DNA of 33,149 bases, from the NCBI GenBank assembly GCA_028280945.1, contig JANQKV010000011.1:1-33149 (forward strand), given 5' to 3'. Every line of letters starts with the position of its first letter. Within the stretch, counting starts at the first letter, position 1. The translations under genes and the position numbers were made by a program. The DNA comes from Opitutaceae bacterium (lineage in GTDB: Bacteria > Verrucomicrobiota > Verrucomicrobiia > Opitutales > Opitutaceae). The notes beneath the pieces are model-generated. The model had not been told where the DNA came from. It saw only the letters and a list, made by a program, of their open reading frames with translations, and ran no database searches. Of this stretch, positions 9,201 to 17,520 are shown in pieces.

Positions 9201-9340
9201 TGGCCACCGTGAGTTACGACGCGGCAACCGATACCTATACCTACAGCGGAACCCCGGGTGCTCCGGCGGACGACGATGCGCGCATCGTCGACAGCATTTC
9301 GTTTTGGTCCATCCAGGCGGGTATTCGCATTTCGTTTTAG
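6224..9340 (+). CDS. TonB-dependent receptor, Oar-like, with carboxypeptidase-regulatory-like domain
   Basis: Outer-membrane receptor of 1038 residues. The ATG at 6224 is preferred over a TTG at 6146 because it starts a good signal peptide (MKSWTWRNAAMALLALVFVQQPLGAQ). Residues about 30-115 form a CarboxypepD_reg-type beta-sandwich (SALAGTVTNASGQAVAGAAI, QGRFSLPGLRPGG). The plug follows (MSIAGVNQRHNSITIDGIRL; GGNINIVTKSGSNEFHGSAYG), then a long beta-barrel with the FFFANYE motif and repeated aromatic strands, ending in the membrane-insertion signature WSIQAGIRISF. Plug and barrel resemble the Oar-like receptors of Myxococcus and Verrucomicrobia. It is divergent from a ROK regulator, so a sugar-containing substrate is likely but not shown. 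Confidence 0.94.
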   Translation: MKSWTWRNAAMALLALVFVQQPLGAQQTSSALAGTVTNASGQAVAGAAIQLTHLPTNSRTNSVADEQGRFSLPGLRPGGPYRLNVSAPTYQPTEIRGLVLNLNESLSLAVALNAGDTIEMDAFVVEADDAGAIATGSGVLSEFGSKALAGMPAAGRDPKEIARMDPRATFLDGGGGQMSIAGVNQRHNSITIDGIRLNDDFGLNRTGNPGRANPVSIDAIDQIVVKTSDYDVEASQYLGGNINIVTKSGSNEFHGSAYGFIKSDKLAGDLPSGAEPVLEDEIYGFTLGGPILKDRLFFFANYEKFTTSTPVNFTPADAGITDAEISRYQSILQDVYGYDPGGVQLSNPTDDERLLLKFDANLSEGHRAVFTYTNDEAFTSDQQESNTGNFALSSTYLSRIREVDGYSAQFFSDWTNRISTELSYSYKKAVEDRNPTNSEFAQFMVRTDSGSFLHAGPRFPFQQNFQFNIFETLKGKIIYDLGRHTLKAGYEYQKTQVNNDFILFAPNGNYVFDSFEDLENRTASGFMYENAPSGDPDDGGARWDYAVHNFFLQDEWELNDRLTFEFGVRAEEYSSDSVPVVNPGFLDRNGFSNAANLDGKSIVMPRAGFTWQPTKRTTVRAGFGLFSGGTPNVFYSNTYNRNGVATATVGVFRQPLANLSPADAAAIGTNIDGFNVAPEAQALVAANVGSGTAEALDPDFNIPSSWKASIGVEHSLDLSDFGLGDRWYLKADLLHIAAKDALTINVLGLTQTGTVFDGRPTFSVGTRDFLLTNTSAGESTSLSLGFEKSFESGWDVFGSWTLTDSEDSDSTQGSVLADTTRLTGTDINNLPLTTSALEIRHRFVLGFNFTRNFFDDYATRVGLFAEHRSGLPFSYSFANNPFNSQTTAPFYLPLADDPRVSYAEGTKAALDTFVARNGLAKYRGTILPRNGFRSDNVTKVDLRFTQEIPAFLKGTRAELIFDIDNLTNLLNSDWGIERSVSSNGTFGPSAVPLATVSYDAATDTYTYSGTPGAPADDDARIVDSISFWSIQAGIRISF

Positions 9341-9357
9341 ACTTGGTCGGTGGTCTG

Positions 9358-9396
9358 GGTGGCTCGGCCCGAACCCGTCCCGGAGTCCGGGCCACC
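9358..9396. terminator. Hairpin after the TonB receptor
   Basis: GGTGGCTCGG (9358-9367) pairs with CCGGGCCACC (9387-9396), ten pairs including one G-T wobble, loop of 19 nt. It lies 17 bp after the receptor stop and just before the phosphodiesterase start. No T-run follows, so it may be an RNA-stabilising or attenuating hairpin rather than an intrinsic terminator. Confidence 0.35.
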
Positions 9397-9422
9397 TCAT
9401 GGTCATCCCCGTCTCAGGTCCC

Positions 9423-10388
9423 ATGCATTTTCGCAGCGCGTTTCTCCTTTTCGTCCTGGTCTTGAGTAACGAGCCGGTTCCTTGTTTGTTGGCCGGGAAC
9501 GTGAATGAAGCTGGCGAAGCTCTCGACGATCGAGCTGCCTCCACCAATTTGTATGCTCGTTTTGGTGGGGATGTGAGGCGATTGTTGGCTTATCTGAAAC
9601 GGGAGCAAAAATCAGTTGTGGTGGGGCACCGTGGGGGGGTCCTTCCGGACTATGCCGAAAACTCCCTGACGGCCTTCAATCATGTTCTTGAAGGCGGAGT
9701 TGGCATTATCGAATTCGATGTCGTGTCCAGTAAGGATCGAGTGGATTTCTTGCATCACGATTTCACGCTCGAGCGAACAACCACGGGCTGGGGAAGAGCT
9801 GATGAAATTCCGTGGGGCGGCATTGCCGAGCTCAGACTAAAGGACGGAAGCGGCCGGGTGACTCGCGATCATTCGCTACGCGTCGAGGATGCGTTGCAGG
9901 CGCTATCAGGCCGGTCTTTTCTGATGATCGACCTGAAAGCACCCTCCGACACCGGAGACTTGGTTCGTCAGGTTGATCATTCGGGGCTGCTTTCCGCCTC
10001 CATCTTTATTGCCTATAACTTCCATCAGGCTCGAGAGGTGAGGAGGGCTGCCCCGGAGGCGGTGATTGCCCTGGGAGTGAGGAATTTGGCGGCCTGGGAT
10101 AATATCGTTCAGGAGGGCTTGTCCGGCCAACCGTTGGTTGCCCTCACTGGGGCGTTCAAAAGCGATTTGGAATTGTATCACAGATTAAACGAAGAGGGGC
10201 ACTTCGTGTTGGCCGGAAGCTATCTGGGCGACAATTCGCCTGAATCTCAGTTGAGACAAAACCTATCCAGTGAAGCGCTGAACCGTGCGGGCGAATCCGG
10301 CATTCAATTGATTGTGTCGAATTCCCCGCTCGCCGTGCATGATTACCTGCGTCGTCACGGGCTTACCCCGCCGTCCGATTCTCCCTGA
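9423..10388 (+). CDS. Secreted glycerophosphodiester phosphodiesterase (GDPD family)
   Basis: Hydrolyses glycerophosphodiesters to glycerol-3-phosphate and an alcohol in most family members. The ATG at 9423 (321 residues) starts a signal peptide (MHFRSAFLLFVLVLSNEPVP) and is chosen over an upstream ATG at 9399. All core GDPD residues are visible: His69-Arg70 in VVGHRGG, Glu79-Asn80 in YAENSLTAF, the metal ligands Glu97 and Asp99 in IIEFDVV, and the second catalytic His112 in LHHDFTLERTT. LMIDLKAP supplies a further acidic site. It lies 82 bp after the TonB receptor on the same strand and may be co-transcribed, so the receptor may bring in a phosphodiester-linked compound. Its 3' end overlaps the converging transporter gene by 34 bp. 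Confidence 0.9.
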   Translation: MHFRSAFLLFVLVLSNEPVPCLLAGNVNEAGEALDDRAASTNLYARFGGDVRRLLAYLKREQKSVVVGHRGGVLPDYAENSLTAFNHVLEGGVGIIEFDVVSSKDRVDFLHHDFTLERTTTGWGRADEIPWGGIAELRLKDGSGRVTRDHSLRVEDALQALSGRSFLMIDLKAPSDTGDLVRQVDHSGLLSASIFIAYNFHQAREVRRAAPEAVIALGVRNLAAWDNIVQEGLSGQPLVALTGAFKSDLELYHRLNEEGHFVLAGSYLGDNSPESQLRQNLSSEALNRAGESGIQLIVSNSPLAVHDYLRRHGLTPPSDSP

Positions 10389-11728
10389 CCCACTGGAAAG
10401 AGTTTCCTCACCACCTCGGCATGACGGTCGTGGTTTAGTCGATATTTTGCCAGCAGAAGCAAAACCATCAGACAGCCCGAAACTGTCGCGACGATCACGA
10501 GCGTTTGATAGGTTCTGAAGTCGGGTGATTCCGGGAATCCTGACCATTGCAAAAAGGCACCACCCAATAGTTGGGACAGCCCGATGGTGAGTTTCCCGAC
10601 TGCAGCGAATGAGCCCACAACAGGAGCGTGGATGGGGCGGCCGACGGCTAAGGAAGCCTCATCGGTCGCATCGGGCAGCATTGACCAGATTATCGAATTC
10701 ACGTGGCCGACACCGGCAAACAGAACAACGAACGTTACGATTCCCCATGTAGAGGATTTCAGCGTGGGATAAAGTGCGACCACGATACTGATGGCGACCA
10801 AACCAATGAATGCGATCGTCCGCTTCTCGTTTCGGCTCGCAAACCACATCCAAGGTCCGACCGTTATGGCTGAAACGACCGTTAAGATGGCCCAGACAGA
10901 GCTAAATGGAGTCGAGATCAAAGGGTCAGTCTCGACCATGAAAATCAAGGCATGGCCGAACTGGCATGCCAGTAGAAGAAACGCGATGTTTGCAGCTGAT
11001 AGATAAAGCATGTTGCGCGTAAGACCGGGCAAAAAATCAGCGAAATTGAGACTCTGTTTTTGTCCGGAAAGGACCTCACTTTGGTGGGCTCGCTGATCCA
11101 CCCGACGGAATGCCGGAACGATGGCCAGGGGGGCGATCAAGGCGATCACCGCCGCGGCCACCCAAAGATTCCCGGCGACGATCTCGCCATCCTGCTCCAC
11201 CTGAATTGCCAACAACCCGGCGAGACTTCCTTTCGCCGCTGCTGACGCGATATTTCGACTTCCGGCCACAAGATTCCGGCGTCTGCTGTGGTTGCTGACT
11301 CGACCAACCGATGCATTCATCGGCACATCAACGAAGGTGAAAGCCACCCGGGAGGCGAAGCCCGCAATGATGCAAATCACCACCCAAAGATTTGAGTCGT
11401 CGGGACTTCCAGAGTAGAAGCTCATGAGCAGCAAAACTGCCGTGGCCGGCGCACCGAAGGTAACCCAGCGGGACATTCCTCCCCATTTTTTCTGCATCCG
11501 GTTTATGATGAATGACGCTGGAACATCCACTCCCACATCCATCACGGCGAAAAGGAACACAAACAAGCTTGCGTAGATGGGCTCCAAACCGAGTCCGTAA
11601 ATGGCAAAAAACAGAAAGAAGGTTTGGAAGAAATTCCAAATGAGCATCTTTCCGAAATGCGCGACCGAGTATGCCGCTACGGCGGAGCGCCAACCGATCA
11701 CGGTGGAGACGGGGGGAGCCGACGACAT
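10355..11728 (-). CDS. MFS transporter, GPH (glycoside-pentoside-hexuronide:cation symporter)-like
   Basis: Inner-membrane transporter of 457 residues with about 12 hydrophobic segments. The N-terminus (AYSVAHFGKMLIWNFFQTFFLFFAIYGLGLEP), the acidic helix FLFAVMDVGVDVPASFIINR, the following KKWGGMSRWVTFGAP loop and the later VDVPMNASVGRVSNHSRRRNLVAGSRNIAS stretch match the GPH pattern of a sodium- or proton-coupled sugar transporter. The conserved aspartates of helix 2 are present. It is on the minus strand 132 bp downstream of the sulfatase, so the pair may form one unit in which the transporter imports the desulfated product. It converges with the phosphodiesterase gene (34-bp overlap). The substrate is not readable. 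Confidence 0.82.
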   Translation of the reverse strand: MSSAPPVSTVIGWRSAVAAYSVAHFGKMLIWNFFQTFFLFFAIYGLGLEPIYASLFVFLFAVMDVGVDVPASFIINRMQKKWGGMSRWVTFGAPATAVLLLMSFYSGSPDDSNLWVVICIIAGFASRVAFTFVDVPMNASVGRVSNHSRRRNLVAGSRNIASAAAKGSLAGLLAIQVEQDGEIVAGNLWVAAAVIALIAPLAIVPAFRRVDQRAHQSEVLSGQKQSLNFADFLPGLTRNMLYLSAANIAFLLLACQFGHALIFMVETDPLISTPFSSVWAILTVVSAITVGPWMWFASRNEKRTIAFIGLVAISIVVALYPTLKSSTWGIVTFVVLFAGVGHVNSIIWSMLPDATDEASLAVGRPIHAPVVGSFAAVGKLTIGLSQLLGGAFLQWSGFPESPDFRTYQTLVIVATVSGCLMVLLLLAKYRLNHDRHAEVVRKLFPVGQGESDGGVSP

Positions 11729-11860
11729 ACGGGTTCGCCTAAACTATCCCTAAAATATGGCAATCATCGTAGCCTTTGCAGGCATGTTTTGTGGTTGCCA
11801 ATGAAGCCCTCGCTCCAGTTGTCGGTAGAGTGCCCTGGGAGGATCGAAATTCGGCAGGAG

Positions 11861-13354
11861 CTACTTCCCCTCAGCGCGCCATCGGCGCTGCTGCTCCAGG
11901 TTGGCTTGCAGGACGTCGGCGTTGCCCCTGCTCATCCGGTGCTCAAGATAGACCGCCATGTCGCTTTCGAACATGGCGACGGATTCCGGTTCACGTCCGC
12001 GGTCTTGGGTTGCAAGCATCCAGCCGTCGAGGCGACCGCGAAGGAAAGCGAGCGTCTTGGCGTGGTCGGGATCTCCCGCGAGATTGTGCAGTTCGTGCGG
12101 ATCATTGACCACGTCGTAGAGCTCTTCGGGAGGGCGGAACTCGGCCATGATGAGCGCCTGCGCGGCGTTGAGCTGCCCGGCGGCGTGCCACTCGCGCATG
12201 GCAATGATGATGGCTTTGGCATCCTTGTAGCCGTTGGCCTGCAGGTAGGGGCGGTGGGGCAGGAAATTGCGGATGTATTTGAACCGTTCCGTTCGCACGG
12301 AGCGCATGTGGTCAGTCGTTTCGTCGCACCGGTCCCGGGCGGCAAAGACGGCGTCCCGCGGCTGGTAGTCCGATGCCAAAACGTCCCGACCCTGCATGTA
12401 ATCAGGGACAGGGATACCCGCCGCACCGAGTGAAATCGCGGCGATGTCGATGTGTTCAATGAGGTCGTCCCGCACGGTTCCAGGGGCGATTCCGGGACCA
12501 CGCACGACAAACGGCACGTGCAGGCCTTCGTCATACATGAACTGCTTGCCCCGGGCGTGGCTGATTCCGTGATCGGTCATGAAAATCACCAGCGTGTTGT
12601 CCAAGTCGCCATCGGCTTCCAACTTGGCCAGCACCTCGCCGATCATCGCATCGGTCAGGCGCACGGAGTCCAAGTAGGCCGCCCAATCCTGGCGAATGTG
12701 GGGATGGTCGGGATAGTAGGGCGGCAGGGTGATGTCCCGCGGATCGGTTCGGCTGCCGAATCGTGCCTCGGCCCGTTGTCCCACCCGTTCCCAGCTTTCC
12801 GGTTGAGCGCCCCGCAGCTTGCCGCCCGGGGTTTGGATTTGCGCGAAGAAGGGTTGGCCGGGCTGACGCTCCGTCCAATCCGCGCCGTTGTAAACCGACT
12901 TGTCCCACTCGAAATTGTAGTCGGTTTTGCCGAGTCTCCCGGGCCGAACCGGCCATTGGCTGATGGTGGTGTAGTATCTCGCTTCCTGGAAGAGCTGGGG
13001 GATCAGTTTGATGTGATCGGGCAGGTGGATCTTCAGCTCACCGCGTCCGGAGCGGTGATGATGCGCTCCGATGGTCGTTTGATACATGCCCGTGATGAAT
13101 GCCGAGCGATTGGTCGAACAGACCGGAGCAGTGACAAAGGCACGTGCGAACTTCACGCCCTCTGCCGCCATGCGATCGAGGTGGGGTGTTTTAATGGTGA
13201 TTTCGCCGTAGCACGAAAAATGCGCCGACATGTCATCGGGAATGATCCACACGATGTTGGGCCGGGTGTCGGCGGCGGCGATTGTGCCGATGATAGAAAA
13301 AAATCCAGCAAGGGCGACGCGTCGCCAACTTTGGGGAAAGGTCAGAGAAGTCAT
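11861..13354 (-). CDS. Exported sulfatase, type I (S1, N-sulfoglucosamine sulfohydrolase-like)
   Basis: Removes sulfate esters or N-sulfate from carbohydrates outside the cytoplasm. The ATG at 13354 (497 residues) starts a signal peptide (RRVALAGFFSIIGTIAAADT); a longer frame begins at 13411. Metal ligands Asp40-Asp41 lie in NIVWIIPDDMS. The formylglycine motif is at Cys79 in APVCSTNRSAFITG, that is C-S-T-N-R rather than the textbook C-x-P/A-x-R; similar variants are frequent in environmental S1 sulfatases. The TDHGISHARGKQFMYDEGLHVPFVVRGPG stretch carries further metal ligands and a lysine and resembles heparan N-sulfatase-like enzymes. No maturase (FGE) is in the window. It lies 139 bp after the ABC transporter ATPase and 132 bp before the GPH transporter, same strand. 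Confidence 0.92.
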   Translation of the reverse strand: MTSLTFPQSWRRVALAGFFSIIGTIAAADTRPNIVWIIPDDMSAHFSCYGEITIKTPHLDRMAAEGVKFARAFVTAPVCSTNRSAFITGMYQTTIGAHHHRSGRGELKIHLPDHIKLIPQLFQEARYYTTISQWPVRPGRLGKTDYNFEWDKSVYNGADWTERQPGQPFFAQIQTPGGKLRGAQPESWERVGQRAEARFGSRTDPRDITLPPYYPDHPHIRQDWAAYLDSVRLTDAMIGEVLAKLEADGDLDNTLVIFMTDHGISHARGKQFMYDEGLHVPFVVRGPGIAPGTVRDDLIEHIDIAAISLGAAGIPVPDYMQGRDVLASDYQPRDAVFAARDRCDETTDHMRSVRTERFKYIRNFLPHRPYLQANGYKDAKAIIIAMREWHAAGQLNAAQALIMAEFRPPEELYDVVNDPHELHNLAGDPDHAKTLAFLRGRLDGWMLATQDRGREPESVAMFESDMAVYLEHRMSRGNADVLQANLEQQRRWRAEGK

Positions 13355-13493
13355 ATTGGGCAGGGTCAGAAAACGGAGCGCCGAGTTTTTTTGAGGTTGG
13401 CGAACTCCCATTCAACAGACCGCACCTTCCCGGAGCGAGCGACTTCTCGCGAATCCGTTGCGCTTTTGCGCCGAAATCACGAGTGGTCCTTGG

Positions 13494-14492
13494 TTACAAA
13501 TCGTAGTGACAGGAGACCGTGTGGCCTGAGGCGCCATCCGGGGCAGGACGGAGAGCGGGAGCCTCGACTTTGCAGCGGTCGGTCGCGTGGGGGCAGCGGG
13601 GATGAAAGGGGCAACCGGACGGGGGATCGATGGGTGAGGGCACGTCACCGGTCATCACGATGCGTTCCGATTTGCGGCGTGGCTCCGGCTGCGGAATCGC
13701 GGAGATCAGCGCGCGGGTGTAGGGATGCTTGGGTTTGGTGTAGATTTCGTCGGCCGGAGCGAGCTCCACCACCCGGCCCAGATACATGATGGCAATCCGG
13801 TCGGACACGTGCTTCACCACCGCCAGATTATGGGCGATGAAGATGTAGCTGAGTTTCAACTCGCGCTGCAGTTCGAGAAAGAGGTTGAGCACCTGGCTTT
13901 GGATCGAGACGTCGAGCGCGGAAACGGGTTCGTCGCACACCAGCACCCGGGGATTCAGCGAAATGGCCCGGGCCAGGCCAATGCGTTGCCGCTGGCCGCC
14001 GGAGAATTCGAACGGGTAGCGGTCGTAGGCATTGGCAGGCAGCCCCACGCGATCGAGCAGCTTTGCCACCGACGCTTTGCGTTCCTCCCGGTCACCGATG
14101 CCGTGAATGATGAACGGCTCGGAGAGAATCTCCCCAATCGTGTGCCGGGCGTTGAGCGATTCGACGGGATCCTGAAACACCATCTGCAGGTTGCGACGGA
14201 AGGGCTTGAGCTCCTTGCGCTTCAACGGGGCGAGGTTGGTATCCTGGTAGATCACTTCACCGGAAGTGGGTTGGTTGAGCCGCACGACGCATTTGCCAAG
14301 GGTGGACTTGCCGCAGCCGGACTCGCCCACCAAGCCGAGCGTTTCACCTTCCTGCACGTCAAGGGTGACACCGTCGACCGCCTTGCAGAATCGGGCAGCG
14401 CGGTTGAAGATCCCTTCGCGCACGGGGAAATGCATCTTCAGGTCGCGCAGCTGAAGAATCGGGGTGGCGGGGGTGGTTTCGGTTGTATCCAC
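13494..14492 (-). CDS. Peptide ABC transporter ATP-binding protein (OppF/DppF-like; matches C-terminal half of YejF)
   Basis: Cytoplasmic ATPase powering oligopeptide import. The GTG at 14492, two nucleotides after the stop of the preceding ATPase, gives 332 residues; a TTG at 14528 would overlap that gene. Visible motifs are Walker [11 protein letters not shown]-loop VFQDPVESLN, signature FSGGQRQRIGLARA, Walker B VLVCDEPVSALDVS and the H-loop in FIAHNLAVVKHV. The C-terminal oligopeptide extension follows, with HPYTRALISAIPQPEP and the cysteine pattern GCPFHPRCPHATDRC. It is the last gene of the Yej-like operon. In E. coli YejF carries both ATPase halves in one chain; here they are two genes. 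Confidence 0.93.
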   Translation of the reverse strand: MDTTETTPATPILQLRDLKMHFPVREGIFNRAARFCKAVDGVTLDVQEGETLGLVGESGCGKSTLGKCVVRLNQPTSGEVIYQDTNLAPLKRKELKPFRRNLQMVFQDPVESLNARHTIGEILSEPFIIHGIGDREERKASVAKLLDRVGLPANAYDRYPFEFSGGQRQRIGLARAISLNPRVLVCDEPVSALDVSIQSQVLNLFLELQRELKLSYIFIAHNLAVVKHVSDRIAIMYLGRVVELAPADEIYTKPKHPYTRALISAIPQPEPRRKSERIVMTGDVPSPIDPPSGCPFHPRCPHATDRCKVEAPALRPAPDGASGHTVSCHYDL

Positions 14493-14494
14493 AA

Positions 14495-15508
14495 TTAGGA
14501 GACGTTGGCGGCCGGAAGCTCGCGCCAACGGTGGCAGGCGCAGTGGTGATCGGCGTCGACTTCCTCCAGCGGAGGGAGTTGGCCGCAGATGTCCTCACGG
14601 TAGGGACAGCGGTTTTGGAAACGGCAACCTTCGGGCAGGTCAGCCAGGCTGGGCACCATGCCTTCAATCACGGGCAGCTCGGATTTGCGGGGGGTTGTGA
14701 GACGCGGAATCGAGGCGAGCAGGCCGCGGGTGTAGGGGTGGGTGGGGTGATTAAAAATACGTTCGACCGGTCCGCTTTCGGCGATGCGGCCGGCATACAT
14801 CACGACCACTTCGTCACACATTTCGGCGACCACGCCGAGGTCATGGGTGATCAGCACGATGGCCAGTCCGAGGTCGCGTTGCAGTTGCTGCATGAGCTCC
14901 AGAATCTGGGCTTGAATGGTGACATCGAGCGCGGTGGTGGGCTCGTCGGCGATGACCACCTTGGGTTCGCAGGCCAGCGCCATGGCGATGACCACGCGCT
15001 GGCGCATGCCTCCGGAAAGTTGATGGGGATATTCGTGCATCCGATCGTTCGGAGCGGGGATGCCTACTCTCTCCAACATGGTGATGCCGCGCTGCCAGGC
15101 GTCCTTGGGATCCTTGGTGAGATGCAGCAGGAAAACCTCGCTGAGCTGCCGGCCGATGGTGTGCACCGGGTTGAGCGCGGTCATGGGTTCCTGGAAAATC
15201 ATGCCGATCCGGCCGCCGCGGATTTGTTGCATGTCGTCGATGGGCAAGGAGACGAGATCCTCGCCATCAAGTCGGATCTCACCGCCGCGGATTTGCCCCA
15301 TGGGTTGGGGGAGCAGGCGCATGACCGAGAGTGCGGTGACGCTCTTGCCGCAGCCCGATTCGCCTACGATGCCGACGGTGTGACCGGCCTTCACGGTGAA
15401 ACTCACGCCATCGACGGCGGTGAGTCGGCCGGCGTCGGTATCAAACGTGGTCACGAGGTTGTCGACCTCGAGCACGGGTGGAGCGGTGGCGGGGGATGGC
15501 GAACTCAT
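14495..15508 (-). CDS. Peptide ABC transporter ATP-binding protein (OppD/DppD-like; matches N-terminal half of YejF)
   Basis: Partner ATPase of the same importer, 337 residues. Motifs are Walker [11 protein letters not shown]-loop [14 protein letters not shown], signature [15 protein letters not shown], Walker [16 protein letters not shown]-loop [12 protein letters not shown], and the C-terminal [14 protein letters not shown] plus the [15 protein letters not shown] cysteine pattern shared by OppD/DppD proteins. The start ATG overlaps the stop of the upstream binding-protein gene by 4 bp (ATGA), so the two are translationally coupled. It probably forms a heterodimer with the next ATPase beneath the YejB-YejE permeases. 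Confidence 0.94.
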   Translation of the reverse strand: MSSPSPATAPPVLEVDNLVTTFDTDAGRLTAVDGVSFTVKAGHTVGIVGESGCGKSVTALSVMRLLPQPMGQIRGGEIRLDGEDLVSLPIDDMQQIRGGRIGMIFQEPMTALNPVHTIGRQLSEVFLLHLTKDPKDAWQRGITMLERVGIPAPNDRMHEYPHQLSGGMRQRVVIAMALACEPKVVIADEPTTALDVTIQAQILELMQQLQRDLGLAIVLITHDLGVVAEMCDEVVVMYAGRIAESGPVERIFNHPTHPYTRGLLASIPRLTTPRKSELPVIEGMVPSLADLPEGCRFQNRCPYREDICGQLPPLEEVDADHHCACHRWRELPAANVS

Positions 15509-17520
15509 GACTGGCGGAATTGGTCGAAGACCAGAAGGTCGGCAGGATAGGTTTGGTCGGTGCGGCGGGCGCGTTCGATTTCCCCGCGCTCTTCGGAATC
15601 GATCCAGAAAAGAAAAAGCTGATCAGCGCGATCGGTGGCGGCCCCGTTAAAGCCGTCGGGCCACTTCACATAGCGCCAAAATGCACCGCGATAGAACGGC
15701 TGGGCCCAGCCATTGATCCAGAATCCTTCATCGTGGATGATCTGTTCGATCTGGGCGGCGAGGTCCCTCACTTCGGCCATGGTGGTCGCCTTGTCGTACG
15801 TTTCGATCAGGCGGTCCAGTTCCGGAATGAACGTCGACGTCATGTTGTTGGTCTGGACCTTGAGGCGGCTCGGTGAGGAGTTGGGAGTGCCGGCAAAGTA
15901 GGACGCGACGGGTTCACCCGCGTCGTTGAAGTAAGCGTCTTCGTAGGCGTTGGAACCGTGAAAGGTTTCCCAGTAGCGCGGGTAGAGCTCGTTCACGGGG
16001 GCGAGGGCCAGCAGGGCGAGCTCGTGGTTTTTCTCCTGCATCTTCTTGAACGCCGTGGTGCCGTCGAGGACCTCGAGTTCATACTCCACCCCGGCTTTGA
16101 TTGCTTCCTGTTTGAGGATGGTCAGCAAATCCCGGCGTGGTTCTCCCCACGTGGTGATGGTGAAGGCGAGGCGCTGGCCGGCCGCGTTTTGCAATACGCC
16201 GTCGGGTCCCTGCTGGTCATAGCCCGCGGCCGCAAAATACTCCCGGGCCTTGACCGGGTCAAAAGGACGAAACGTGATCGTCGGGTGGACACGCCACGGG
16301 TAGCCGTCGGAGCGGGTGTGCATCATCTCGGCGTCGCCGCGAAAATACTGGTCGCATACGAGCTCGAAGTGGGTCGCGTGGTGCAGGCCGAGGCGCACGT
16401 TGCGATTGTCGAGGGCGGGCATGGCGGAGTTGACCCACAGGCCCCATTCGGGACGAGGCATGCGATTGTAGAACTTGTAACGCACAATGCGGCCGGCGGC
16501 GATGTCGGGCTGCGTCTCGTTCAGCGTCTCATACCAGAACTTCGGGGAAGCCAGCTCCATCATGTCGATGTCGCCGCGGGCAAAACTTTCGGCCGCCTTG
16601 TTGGCATCGCGGATCACGTTGAGTTCGACCCGGTCAGGGTTAAAGCGACCGCGGAAGAAGCGCTTGTCCTTTGCCCACCAGTTGGCGTCGCGGCGCAGGG
16701 TGATGCTGCGCCCCTTTTTGATATCCTCCTCGCGGACGGAGTAGGGGCCGACCTTGGGCATGACACGCCATTGAAAACGCTCGATCCAACCGGCGCCAAA
16801 ATCCTGGTAGGCATGGCGTGGATACACGGTATGCTCGAGAAAACGCTCGAGGTCGGGTTTGTCGGCGGGGAACGTGAGCGCGAACGTCCGCTCATCGTAG
16901 AGGGTCAGGCGGGTATACTTGGTGGTATAGAAATCGTTATACCAAGGTGCCCGCAGATGCGGACTGCGCATGAAGTAGAAGGTGAATTCCACGTCGGCGG
17001 TGGTGACCAGGGTGCCGTCCGACCATCGGGCGGCCGGATCGATTTCCACATAGGCCGTGCGGTTGGTGTGGTCGATGGCCCACCGCGAAGCGAGCCCCGG
17101 ATAGTAGCGACCGGGAAGGTTGGGGTGGGGGTGCACCCACTGGGGTTCAACCCAGTCCAGCAGATACGGACGAATGCCTCCGGAGGCATCGGGCCCGAGC
17201 GTGCGCAGGGTGCGGGGAAAGTCGCTGATGAAACCGTAATAGGAGCCACCCTTGATGGCGTTGGGATCGGCAAATTCCGGCAGGTCCGAGCCGTCCTGCC
17301 ACGGCAGGTCGGCGGGGAGATCGCCAATGGGTGCGCGGTGATAAAAGTCGCTTTGCTCGGCCACCGTGGCGGCGAGCTCGGCCTCCATCACCATGGCCGC
17401 CGTATCGGCGGCGGTGGCATCGTCTGATTTGCCGCAGCCCGAGAGCATCAATGCCAGCACCCCGCTCGCGAGGAGCGGTGGCATGCCACGATGCATCGGA
17501 CTGGACGGCGTCAGCCTCAC
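15505..17520 (-). CDS. YejA-like extracellular solute-binding lipoprotein, copy 2
   Basis: Periplasmic peptide-binding component (SBP family 5, YejA-like), 671 residues from a GTG at 17520 whose GTGA overlaps the stop of copy 1; an ATG at 17496 is a good alternative. A lipoprotein signal (LASGVLALMLSGCGKS, lipid Cys29) anchors it to a membrane. Conserved features include LPWQDGSDLPEFADPNAIKGG, ISDFPRTLRTLGPDA, ARWSDGTLVTTADVEFTF and FFRGRFNPDRVELNVIRD, as in the microcin C/peptide-binding YejA group. It is colinear with copy 1 over its whole length and roughly two thirds identical by eye, so the pair arose by tandem duplication and probably serves different peptides. The downstream ATPase overlaps by 4 bp. 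Confidence 0.9.
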   Translation of the reverse strand: MRLTPSSPMHRGMPPLLASGVLALMLSGCGKSDDATAADTAAMVMEAELAATVAEQSDFYHRAPIGDLPADLPWQDGSDLPEFADPNAIKGGSYYGFISDFPRTLRTLGPDASGGIRPYLLDWVEPQWVHPHPNLPGRYYPGLASRWAIDHTNRTAYVEIDPAARWSDGTLVTTADVEFTFYFMRSPHLRAPWYNDFYTTKYTRLTLYDERTFALTFPADKPDLERFLEHTVYPRHAYQDFGAGWIERFQWRVMPKVGPYSVREEDIKKGRSITLRRDANWWAKDKRFFRGRFNPDRVELNVIRDANKAAESFARGDIDMMELASPKFWYETLNETQPDIAAGRIVRYKFYNRMPRPEWGLWVNSAMPALDNRNVRLGLHHATHFELVCDQYFRGDAEMMHTRSDGYPWRVHPTITFRPFDPVKAREYFAAAGYDQQGPDGVLQNAAGQRLAFTITTWGEPRRDLLTILKQEAIKAGVEYELEVLDGTTAFKKMQEKNHELALLALAPVNELYPRYWETFHGSNAYEDAYFNDAGEPVASYFAGTPNSSPSRLKVQTNNMTSTFIPELDRLIETYDKATTMAEVRDLAAQIEQIIHDEGFWINGWAQPFYRGAFWRYVKWPDGFNGAATDRADQLFLFWIDSEERGEIERARRTDQTYPADLLVFDQFRQS

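Noticed and set aside
15958-17427. A 489-codon plus-strand open frame, and similar frames at 18201-19322 and 26602-28134
   Set aside because: All lie opposite confidently identified genes, have low-complexity Val/Gly/Arg-rich translations and no recognisable domain.
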